Positions 8,102 through 14,335 of a stretch of DNA of 15,045 bases are shown one piece after another. The stretch is from Verrucomicrobia bacterium UBA6775. Its GTDB lineage: Bacteria > Verrucomicrobiota > Verrucomicrobiia > Limisphaerales > UBA1096. A program made the translations under genes and the position numbers. The notes under the pieces are model-generated. The model searched no databases and was not told where the DNA came from. It saw nothing but the letters and a program-made list of their open reading frames with translations. Each line of letters opens with the position of its first letter. Within the stretch, counting starts at the first letter, position 1. Location of the stretch: contig DKGH01000126.1 in the NCBI GenBank assembly GCA_002453165.1, forward strand, positions 14,101 through 29,145. The letters run 5' to 3'.

Positions 8102-8449
8102 TTACTGGTAGTCGGTGTATTTGTTGTTCCGGCCCCGAGCCTTGTCGGCGGGGTAGCGCTTCTCATTGATCGCGAGCTTGGTCTCGATCGCTTGGCCAAG
8201 GTCGATCCCGGCATCGTCTGCCATGAGCATGAGGTAAATGGCGATGTCGGCCATCTCCTCCGCAACTTCATCCCCATGCCTGACCAGGTGCTCGGCGCTC
8301 TGCTCGTGAGTTTTCCAAAGAAAATGCTCCTGCAACTCGGCGGCCTCGATGGCCACGGCAGCGGCCATGTCCTTTGGCTTGTGGAACTGAGCCCAGTCGC
8401 GTGCGTCGCGGAAGGCCCGAATCTTGTCCGTCAACTCCGCGATGGTCAT
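8102..8449 (-). CDS. MazG-like nucleotide pyrophosphohydrolase (dCTP pyrophosphatase type)
   Basis: A 115-residue all-alpha NTP pyrophosphohydrolase of the MazG/RS21-C6 superfamily, which cleaves (d)NTPs to monophosphates and pyrophosphate to clean the nucleotide pool. The N-terminal DWAQFHKPKDMA (18-29) closely resembles the substrate-binding segment of dCTP pyrophosphatase 1. Metal-binding acids are visible as E35-A-A-E38 and E65-M-A-D68. The length matches single-domain members. It lies 6 bp after the ankyrin lipoprotein gene on the same strand, so the pair is very probably one operon. A CTTGGCCAAG palindrome at 8191-8200 encodes the LGQ of DLGQA. dCTP preference is inferred from similarity only. 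Confidence 0.9.
   Translation of the reverse strand: MTIAELTDKIRAFRDARDWAQFHKPKDMAAAVAIEAAELQEHFLWKTHEQSAEHLVRHGDEVAEEMADIAIYLMLMADDAGIDLGQAIETKLAINEKRYPADKARGRNNKYTDYQ
8191..8200. repeat. CTTGGCCAAG palindrome in the mazG-like gene
   Basis: Ten-base copy, read as Leu-Gly-Gln on the minus strand. Confidence 0.8.
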
Positions 8450-8455
8450 GAGCGA

Positions 8456-9046
8456 CTATTTCTTTTCGTGGCTGCGGAGGATCTCCAGGACAACGTCATC
8501 CTTCGCGTAGTCAAACACGTCCTTACCCCGAGAGTCCCTGACCGTGATGTCTGCCCCCTTGTTGAGCAGTGCGGTCACCAACTCAGGGCGGCGCATGCGG
8601 ACTGCCCAGAAGAGCGGCGTCAACTTGTTGTTGTCGGCCAAGTTTGGGTTGGCGCCTCGATCGAGCAGGTGATAGACCACCTCGTGCTTCTTGTTGCGTA
8701 TCGCCCACAGCAGAGCGGTTTTTCCGGTCTTGTCCCGGGCATTGAGTTTGATGCCGTTGGCCAAGTGATACTTTACCGTATCAATGTCGCCGGCACCGGC
8801 ACTGCGGAAGATGTCAGCCCTCGGAGTCGGATTCTCAGGAGCAGGCGCCACAACTGCCGGGGCGTTTGTCGCAGGCGGGGCGGAAACCGCAGGCGCAGGG
8901 GTCGACGGCTTGGGTGCTGCTGCAGGCTCGACCTGCGGCTTGGCTGCCGGAGCATTGGTTTGCTGGGTAGGCTCGGTGGGTTCTGATCCGCATCCGATCG
9001 TGATCAGCGCCACCAACAAGCCAGAGTAAATCAAGTGAGCTTTCAT
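8456..9046 (-). CDS. ankyrin-repeat lipoprotein
   Basis: A 196-residue protein in three parts: a lipoprotein-type signal (residues 1-19, ending ITIGC with Cys19 as the probable lipid-modified residue), a long Pro/Ala/Thr-rich linker (about 20-75), and three to four ankyrin repeats (about 76-190). Repeat signatures are GDIDTVKYHLANGIKLNARDKTGKT, a match to the ankyrin G-xTpLh-A pattern in KTALLWAI and LTPLFWAV, and the loops GANPN and GADIT. Ankyrin repeats bind proteins, so a tethered periplasmic or surface adaptor is plausible; no partner is evident. It is the first gene of a pair with the MazG-like gene. The ATG at 9044-9046 is the only start that preserves the signal. The predicted promoter would leave almost no leader. 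Confidence 0.9.
   Translation of the reverse strand: MKAHLIYSGLLVALITIGCGSEPTEPTQQTNAPAAKPQVEPAAAPKPSTPAPAVSAPPATNAPAVVAPAPENPTPRADIFRSAGAGDIDTVKYHLANGIKLNARDKTGKTALLWAIRNKKHEVVYHLLDRGANPNLADNNKLTPLFWAVRMRRPELVTALLNKGADITVRDSRGKDVFDYAKDDVVLEILRSHEKK
8757..8764. repeat. TTGGCCAA palindrome in the ankyrin lipoprotein gene
   Basis: Eight-base core, read as Leu-Ala-Asn (HLANG) on the minus strand within an ankyrin repeat. Confidence 0.7.
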
Positions 9047-9054
9047 CTGCCGCC

Positions 9055-9084
9055 GTTATTGTGGAGAGGGGGTTCACCTGTCAA
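9055..9084 (-). promoter_or_regulatory. predicted promoter of the ankyrin lipoprotein-mazG pair
   Basis: A perfect TTGACA on the minus strand (9079-9084) with AATAAC (9055-9060) after 18 nt. A start about 7 nt downstream falls at about 9048, next to the ATG at 9046, so the transcript could be leaderless or nearly so. Confidence 0.45.
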
Positions 9085-9096
9085 GGGCGGGCTCAC

Positions 9097-9118
9097 GGCC
9101 AAGCGCTTGGCCAAGCGC
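9097..9118. repeat. tandem overlapping palindromes in the ankyrin-aldolase gap
   Basis: Twenty-two bases made of overlapping units in 12-nt register, with the full CGCTTGGCCAAGCG at 9104-9117. It is intergenic, upstream of both divergent promoters, and is the best example of the iterated element in the window. Confidence 0.9.
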
Positions 9119-9150
9119 AAATCGCCTTAAAAAACGGCCATTTTCCGCCC

Positions 9151-9178
9151 TTGCAAAAGCAGCGAATCCCGCTACTAT
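9151..9178 (+). promoter_or_regulatory. predicted promoter of the aldolase gene
   Basis: TTGCAA (9151-9156) and TACTAT (9173-9178) are separated by 16 nt, each matching the sigma70 consensus at four or more of six bases. The expected start near 9185 coincides with the palindrome at 9185-9200. Confidence 0.5.
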
Positions 9179-9184
9179 GCGCCG

Positions 9185-9200
9185 CCATTTGGCCAAATGG
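9185..9200. repeat. 16-bp variant palindrome CCATTTGGCCAAATGG at the predicted aldolase start site
   Basis: A perfect 16-bp palindrome sharing the TTGGCCAA core but with different arms (CCAT/ATGG instead of CGC/GCG). It starts about 7 nt after the predicted -10 box and ends 20 nt before the aldolase ATG, a position suited to an operator or a 5'-leader hairpin. Confidence 0.7.
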
Positions 9201-9220
9201 CCTGTTACGGACATTAAATT

Positions 9221-10255
9221 ATGCCTATTGCATCTCCCCAGCAGTACGCCGCGATGCTCGATGCCGCCCAGCAGGGCGACTACGCCTATCCGGCCGTAAA
9301 CGTCACGTCGATCGTCACCATCAACGCCGCCCTCAAGGCTTTCGCCGATGCGAAATCCGACGGCATTATCCAGTTTTCCACCGGCGGCGGTCAGTTCGCC
9401 TCTGGCCTCAACGTCAAGGACGCCGTCCACGGCTGCATCGTGCTCGCCGAGGCCACCCATCGCCTCGCGGAAAAGTACGACATCCTGATCGGGCTACACA
9501 CCGACCACTGCCAACCCGAGGCGGCGGAGGGCTTCCTCAAGCCGCTCATCGAAGAGACCACACGTCGTCGCGCCAACGGCCAGTCCAACCTCTTCCAGAG
9601 CCACATGCTCGATGCCTCCATCCTTCCGCTTGAGGAAAACATGGCCATCTCCAAGGAGTACCTCGAGTTGTGCGCGAAGAACGAAATCATTCTCGAGGTC
9701 GAAGCGGGCGTTGTCGGTGGTGAAGAAGACGGTGCCGCCGGTACCGAAGACATGCCGGCCGAGAAACTTTACACCACACCGGAGGACATGCTCAGCGTGT
9801 ACGAGAGCCTCAACGGCATCGGCCGATACATGTTTGCTGCCACCTTCGGCAACGTCCACGGCTCATACAAGCCGGGCTCGGTAAAACTTCGCCCGGAGAT
9901 TCTCAAGCAGGGTCAGGACGCCGTGATCGGCAAGTACGGCGAGGCAGCCAAGTTCGACCTCGTTTTCCATGGAGGCTCCGGATCAGAGAAACACGAAATC
10001 AAGGAGACGCTCGAGTACGGCGTGGTGAAGATGAACATCGACACCGACACGCAGTACTCCTTCAGCCGCCCGGTGGTGGATCATGTGCTGAAGAACTACG
10101 ATGGGCTGCTCAAGATCGACGGCGAAGTCGGCAACAAAAAGGTGTACGACCCTCGCTCCTACCTGAAGAAGGCAGAGGAAGCGATGGCCGCCCGCATGGT
10201 CGAGGCCTGCAACGACCTCGAGAGCACCGGCAAAACCATCTTCGGCAACGTCTAA
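9221..10255 (+). CDS. fbaA: class II fructose-bisphosphate aldolase
   Basis: Zinc-dependent cytoplasmic enzyme of glycolysis and gluconeogenesis that interconverts fructose 1,6-bisphosphate with glyceraldehyde 3-phosphate and dihydroxyacetone phosphate. The 344 residues fit the class IIA (FbaA-type) length. Catalytic Asp95 and zinc ligand His96 lie in GLHTDHC (91-97). EVEAGVVGGEEDG (159-171) carries the metal-site Glu, His213 is in FGNVHGSYKPG, His250 in FHGGSGS (249-255), and NIDTDTQ (272-278) is the phosphate-binding and active-site loop. The ATG at 9221 gives the normal N-terminus, with no Shine-Dalgarno sequence before it. The gene is monocistronic: promoter at 9151-9178 and intrinsic terminator 23 bp past the stop. 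Confidence 0.98.
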   Translation: MPIASPQQYAAMLDAAQQGDYAYPAVNVTSIVTINAALKAFADAKSDGIIQFSTGGGQFASGLNVKDAVHGCIVLAEATHRLAEKYDILIGLHTDHCQPEAAEGFLKPLIEETTRRRANGQSNLFQSHMLDASILPLEENMAISKEYLELCAKNEIILEVEAGVVGGEEDGAAGTEDMPAEKLYTTPEDMLSVYESLNGIGRYMFAATFGNVHGSYKPGSVKLRPEILKQGQDAVIGKYGEAAKFDLVFHGGSGSEKHEIKETLEYGVVKMNIDTDTQYSFSRPVVDHVLKNYDGLLKIDGEVGNKKVYDPRSYLKKAEEAMAARMVEACNDLESTGKTIFGNV

Positions 10256-10278
10256 ACCGGGAGAAAATCTTCATGAAG

Positions 10279-10305
10279 CGGGCGCCCATCGGGCGCCCGT
10301 TTTTT
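10279..10305 (+). terminator. intrinsic terminator of the aldolase gene
   Basis: CGGGCGCCC (10279-10287), a 3-nt loop ATC, and GGGCGCCCG (10291-10299) form a perfect 9-bp all-GC stem followed by six Ts (10300-10305). The T-run follows only on the plus strand, so it terminates fbaA and not smc. Confidence 0.92.
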
Positions 10306-10312
10306 GTGCACC

Positions 10313-10328
10313 CCGCTTGGCCAAGCGG
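10313..10328. repeat. 16-bp palindrome between the aldolase terminator and smc
   Basis: CCGCTTGGCCAAGCGG is a perfect 16-bp palindrome extending the full 14-bp form by one base on each side. It begins two bases past the smc stop codon (TAA, minus strand 10333-10331). It has no T-run and a weak stem, so an RNA terminator role is doubtful. Confidence 0.85.
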
Positions 10329-10330
10329 TG

Positions 10331-13300
10331 TTACTTGCCCATGGCGATCACGTCGTCGCCTCCGCCGTCGTCATCCCCGTCATCAACGCTGGGTGCCGAC
10401 TCGGCGGCGACCTCGGCTGGCTCGGCCGCTTGGCCGCGATTGGTTGGCGGCTTGGTTTCGCGGGCGCCGGTGGCATCCTCGTCGCGCTCGGTTTTCTGGA
10501 AGCGCGCCGAGACGATCTTGCTCACGCCATGCTCCTGCATGGTCACGCCGTACAACGTGTCGGCCATGCTGATGGTTCGCTTGTTGTGCGTGATGACGAG
10601 AAATTGCGAGTGGTTGATGAACCGCTTGAGCACACGAATAAACCGGTTGATGTTGGACTCGTCCAGCGGCGCGTCCAACTCGTCCAGCACACAAAACGGG
10701 CTCGGACTAACCTGATAGATTGAAAACATCAGCGACACGGCGGTCATGGTCTGTTCGCCGCCGGAAAGCAGCGAGATGCTCTGCAGTTTTTTGCCCGGCG
10801 GCCGGGCGACGATCTCGATGCCACTACTGAGCACGTCCTCTTCGTCGACCAGCACGAGGTCGGCCTTGCCCCCCTCGAACACCTCGGTGAACAGCGTGCG
10901 AAAGTTGTCCCGAATCTGCTCGAAGGTGGCCTTGAACATATCCGTGGTCTCGGTGTTGATCTGCTCGATCACCTCGAGCAACTGCTCTTTGGCTTTGACG
11001 AGGTCGTCATGCTGTGTGGTCAGAAACTCGTACCGCTCCTCGGTTTCCTCGTACTCCTCGATGGCGACGAGGTTCACCGGCCCCATGCGGTCGACGCGAT
11101 CCTGTAACTCGGCAACCTTGTCCTCGACACTTTCCCAGTCTGTCTCCAACCCCTCGGCCTCCATCTCCTCGAGGGTGGCCAAGGTGATCTCGACCTCGCC
11201 CGAATCAGTCTCGGTGGTCTTGAGGTGTTGCACCTCCACTTCGCGCAGATCGATCTGGTACTTGGCCTCCATGCGTTCGCAAAGGTTCTCGACCATCATG
11301 TTGTTCTGCGCCAGCTCGACCTCGAGTTGCGAGCGGCGCTCCTGCGATTCGCTCAACTCGGCACGCACTGAGCGCAACGATTCTTCGCGCTCCTCGACTT
11401 TTTGGTCGGCAGCCGTTTTTTGTTCGAGCAACCCGGTGATCGCCTGGCTAGACTGTTCGCGCTCGACTTTCACCGCCTCGATGCGCTGGGTTGAAGTTGA
11501 AATGTCGTTCTCGGTTTGAGTCTTCTTTTCCCCGGCCGCCTCGATGTCTGCGCGCCGCTGGGCCACGCGCTGTTTCAACTCATCAATGCGCACGCGAAGC
11601 GGATCCAACTGCCGCTTGAATGAAGCCAGCAACTGCTCCTCCGACGCGAGGCCGACCTTGGCCTCGGTCAATTCGGTGTTGGCCTCGTCGCGCTTGCCGC
11701 GCAACCCCTCCACCACGGTGCCAACCTCGTCGACGCTCTTGCCGGAGGTGCGCTCTTTTTCCTCGAGCGAAACCAGCTCGGCCGCAAGTTGATCACGTTT
11801 GCCGCCGCCTTCAGATTCCTGACTGGCGAGGCCGTCCAACTCGAACGTGACCGCCTCGATCTTTTGCGCCAAAACGCTCTGTGAATTCTCCAGCGCCTTG
11901 AGTTCACCCTCGCTCGTCGCGATGGCCACCTCCTGCTGGCGCAGCTCGTTTTGATCCTCCTGCAGCCCGGCCTGCAACGTGGTTTGCTCCGCCTGAAGAT
12001 CGCCCTTTTCCCGGCTGTGTTTGTTGACCGTTTCGCCCAGCCCCTCGAGTTCCTTCTCAAGGTCGGCAATCTCGTTTTTGCGGGCGAGTAGCGAGGCGGA
12101 TGCGCTGCCGTTTCCGCGACCGCCACTGAACACGCCGTGACGCGAAAGCAACTCGCCGGCACGGGTGACAAAATCCAGGTCACGGTGCGCCGCACGGCCG
12201 CGAATCGCCGAATCCAAGTCGAGAACGATCACCAACCGGCCAAGCAGGCGGTCGAGTAACGGCTGGACATCGGCGTCGCACCCCACTTGGCCAAGCGCAG
12301 CCACTCCGCCGAACTCGTTCAGCTTGGCTTCATCGATCGACGGTGCCTCGCCGCCGGACAACAGGTCGAGCGCCACGATGTCGGCCCGCCCCTTTTTGCC
12401 CTCGCTGAGCGACTGCAAAATGGCCTTGGCCTCGGTCGCCTGCTTAGTAACAACCAACTGCAGGTGTCGGCCAAGCGCGGCCTCAACCGCACCGACCAAG
12501 TCCTCCGGCACGCGAATCTGGTCGGCCAACAGGCCAAGCGCTGTCTCCGATTCCTTGAGCGCGGCCTGCGCCCCGGCGCTAACCCCCTCGTTGGAGGCCT
12601 GCAACTGCTTGAGCACGTTGAGCCGCGAACGCTTCTCTGCTTGTGTCCGCAGCAGGTCGTCGAGTTCACCGGTGAGCTTGGCCAAGTGCTGCTGCAGTTC
12701 GGTCAGGCGCTGCTGGCGTTCCTCCACCGTGCCTCGGCGGTTTTGCGCGTTGGACTTGCGCGACGCCACCTCGCTCGAGAATTGGCCAAGCCGCTCCTGT
12801 AGCTTGGCCTGTTCCTCCTCGAGCTGGATCTTTTCCGCTGAAAGTTTTTCGAGCCGAACCGTGTTGCCGCGCTTTTGCAGGTCGAGCGCGTTCAGTTCGT
12901 TGCGCACACGGGTCAACTCCTGCGCCACGCTGAACGACTCGGTCTGCGCTTGGCGCAACGCCTCCTGCCGTTGGCCAAGCTCGGCCTCGATGGCCTTGCA
13001 CGCTGCCTGTTTTTCCTCGACCGCACGCTGCTTGTCGGCAACGGCGTTGTCGGCCGTGCCTAGCTTGTTGGTCATCTCGGTCAGCTCCGCTTCAGAGTCG
13101 CTTCGGCGCCGCTCTGCCTCGGCGATGTCTTCATGCGCCTTGGCTGCCTGATCGTCAAGTTCGCCGATGCGTTCGCGGCTGAACTGGATTCGGCTTTCGA
13201 GCCGCTCCAGCTCGGCCTGCAGGTTGGCTCCCTTTTCCTGCGCCTCGGTCACCTGTTTTTCAATGGCGGCGCGCTGTTGCCGGGCCTCGTTAATCTGGCG

Positions 13301-14116
13301 TTCGCCGCTGGCGATCGTCTCGGTGTAGTCGTCGGATTTGTCCTTAAATTCAGCGATCGCTTTTTCGCTCAGCTGTACCTTGTTTTGCAGATCGCCCAGT
13401 TGATGCCGGGCGAGTTGGCCCTCAAGGCTCTGGAGTTCGCCCATGAACTCCTTGTACCGCTTGGCCTTGGCGGCCTGACGCTGGAGCGAACCGATCTGGC
13501 GCTTAACCTCGCGTATGGTGTCGGAAACGCGAAGCAGATTTTGCTCGGTGTAATCGAGCTTGCGCAGTGCCTCCCTCTTTTGCTGTTTGAACCGCGTGAT
13601 GCCAGCGGCCTCCTCGAAGACCAGGCGCCGGTCGTCCGGCTTGCTGGAAATGAGCTGGGTGATGTTCCCCTGCGCCATGATGCCGTAGCTGGCGCGGCCC
13701 ATGCCGGTGCCCATGAAAAGTTGCTGAATATCACGCAACCGACATGAAACCTTGTTAATGAAATACTCGCTGCCCCCGTCCCGAAAAATGCGGCGCGTGA
13801 CCGTCACCTCGTTGTACGGCAAATCCACGCCGGCCGTCTTGAGTTGCTCAGAATCGATTCCCCCAATCGTCAGCGACACCTCGGCCATGCTCAGCGCCTT
13901 TCGCTTGTCAGTGCCGTTGAAAATGACATCGGCCATGCCGGAACCCCGGAGCGCCTTGGCCGATTGCTCCCCCAAAACCCAGCGCAACGCATCCGACACA
14001 TTCGATTTGCCGCAACCGTTCGGCCCCACAATCGCCGTCACGCCTGGCTGAAAATCGAGCGACGTCTTGTCCGCGAACGATTTGAAGCCCAAGGCCGTGA
14101 GATTCTTCAGATACAT
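10331..14116 (-). CDS. smc: chromosome segregation ATPase SMC
   Basis: SMC dimers, with ScpA/ScpB, load on and organise the chromosome for segregation. The protein has 1261 residues. The N-terminal ATPase half carries Walker A GPNGCGKSN (31-39). Coiled-coil arms, rich in Glu, Gln, Lys and Arg heptads, span about 165-500 and 690-1010, separated by a hinge at about 520-670 that includes VPEDLVGAVEAALG. The C-terminal half has the ABC signature LLSGGEQTM (near 1113) and Walker B FCVLDELDAPLDE (about 1138-1150). The frame is open three codons upstream to a TTG (14125), but MYLKNL from the ATG at 14116 is the standard SMC start. The tail after about 1210 is an unusual Ala/Asp/Gly-rich acidic extension. 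Four TTGGCCAA palindromes lie in the coiled-coil/hinge part. ScpA and ScpB genes are not in the window. Confidence 0.97.
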   Translation of the reverse strand: MYLKNLTALGFKSFADKTSLDFQPGVTAIVGPNGCGKSNVSDALRWVLGEQSAKALRGSGMADVIFNGTDKRKALSMAEVSLTIGGIDSEQLKTAGVDLPYNEVTVTRRIFRDGGSEYFINKVSCRLRDIQQLFMGTGMGRASYGIMAQGNITQLISSKPDDRRLVFEEAAGITRFKQQKREALRKLDYTEQNLLRVSDTIREVKRQIGSLQRQAAKAKRYKEFMGELQSLEGQLARHQLGDLQNKVQLSEKAIAEFKDKSDDYTETIASGERQINEARQQRAAIEKQVTEAQEKGANLQAELERLESRIQFSRERIGELDDQAAKAHEDIAEAERRRSDSEAELTEMTNKLGTADNAVADKQRAVEEKQAACKAIEAELGQRQEALRQAQTESFSVAQELTRVRNELNALDLQKRGNTVRLEKLSAEKIQLEEEQAKLQERLGQFSSEVASRKSNAQNRRGTVEERQQRLTELQQHLAKLTGELDDLLRTQAEKRSRLNVLKQLQASNEGVSAGAQAALKESETALGLLADQIRVPEDLVGAVEAALGRHLQLVVTKQATEAKAILQSLSEGKKGRADIVALDLLSGGEAPSIDEAKLNEFGGVAALGQVGCDADVQPLLDRLLGRLVIVLDLDSAIRGRAAHRDLDFVTRAGELLSRHGVFSGGRGNGSASASLLARKNEIADLEKELEGLGETVNKHSREKGDLQAEQTTLQAGLQEDQNELRQQEVAIATSEGELKALENSQSVLAQKIEAVTFELDGLASQESEGGGKRDQLAAELVSLEEKERTSGKSVDEVGTVVEGLRGKRDEANTELTEAKVGLASEEQLLASFKRQLDPLRVRIDELKQRVAQRRADIEAAGEKKTQTENDISTSTQRIEAVKVEREQSSQAITGLLEQKTAADQKVEEREESLRSVRAELSESQERRSQLEVELAQNNMMVENLCERMEAKYQIDLREVEVQHLKTTETDSGEVEITLATLEEMEAEGLETDWESVEDKVAELQDRVDRMGPVNLVAIEEYEETEERYEFLTTQHDDLVKAKEQLLEVIEQINTETTDMFKATFEQIRDNFRTLFTEVFEGGKADLVLVDEEDVLSSGIEIVARPPGKKLQSISLLSGGEQTMTAVSLMFSIYQVSPSPFCVLDELDAPLDESNINRFIRVLKRFINHSQFLVITHNKRTISMADTLYGVTMQEHGVSKIVSARFQKTERDEDATGARETKPPTNRGQAAEPAEVAAESAPSVDDGDDDGGGDDVIAMGK
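12286..12295. repeat. CTTGGCCAAG palindrome in smc (hinge region)
   Basis: Ten-base copy read as Leu-Gly-Gln (ALGQVG) on the minus strand. Confidence 0.8.
12677..12686. repeat. CTTGGCCAAG palindrome in smc (coiled coil)
   Basis: Ten-base copy read as Leu-Ala-Lys (HLAKL) on the minus strand. Confidence 0.8.
12782..12789. repeat. TTGGCCAA palindrome in smc (coiled coil)
   Basis: Eight-base core read as Leu-Gly-Gln (RLGQF) on the minus strand. Confidence 0.7.
12971..12978. repeat. TTGGCCAA palindrome in smc (coiled coil)
   Basis: Eight-base core read as Leu-Gly-Gln (ELGQR) on the minus strand. Confidence 0.7.
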
Positions 14117-14335
14117 GCCGCGCAAATCAGACCGAAGAATGGTGATCGAGTAAAGCCCGAAAACACAATATACAGCATGTCTTATTCACAGAACCACAAT
14201 GGGTTGTGTTTTTACCGAGACAATCTGTCGCACCTTATTCTCAAATTGCCAACCCACACAGCCCGAAAGAGTTGCCATTTGGCCAAGCGACCAATTCAGA
14301 GATGCATCTTGAGACACCAACTACTTTTCCGTCGT
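14117..14335. other. 219-bp intergenic stretch upstream of smc
   Basis: More A+T-rich than the surroundings. It holds a minus-strand TATATT (14167-14172) that could be an smc -10 box, though no -35 at a normal distance was found; a small inverted repeat CACAA-TGGG-TTGTG (14195-14208); and one TTGGCCAA core (14279-14286). No ORF with coding character and no clear terminator for the upstream ankyrin gene is seen. Confidence 0.5.
14279..14286. repeat. TTGGCCAA palindrome between the ankyrin gene and smc
   Basis: Eight-base core in the context ATTTGGCCAAGCG: the left arm resembles the variant at 9185-9200 and the right arm the common CGC-type form, so it looks like a hybrid of the two. Confidence 0.7.

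Noticed and set aside
9097..9118. CRISPR repeats or REP/BIME element
   Set aside because: There are no regularly spaced unique spacers and no cas genes; units are 12 nt and overlap directly, unlike the 20-40 nt imperfect stem-loops of REP elements.
10313..10328. Palindrome after smc as the smc intrinsic terminator
   Set aside because: No T-run follows on the minus strand and the stem would be short around a GGCC loop; the same element occurs inside genes, so an RNA terminator role is unlikely.
14195..14208. CACAA-TGGG-TTGTG followed by Ts as a plus-strand terminator
   Set aside because: The stem is weak and A/T-rich, and no plus-strand gene precedes it; both neighbouring genes are on the minus strand.
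2875..14286. TTGGCCAA sites as Chi, KOPS or DnaA-box type oriented signals
   Set aside because: Those signals are asymmetric or strand-biased; this element is a perfect palindrome and cannot carry polarity, and no DnaA-box cluster accompanies it.
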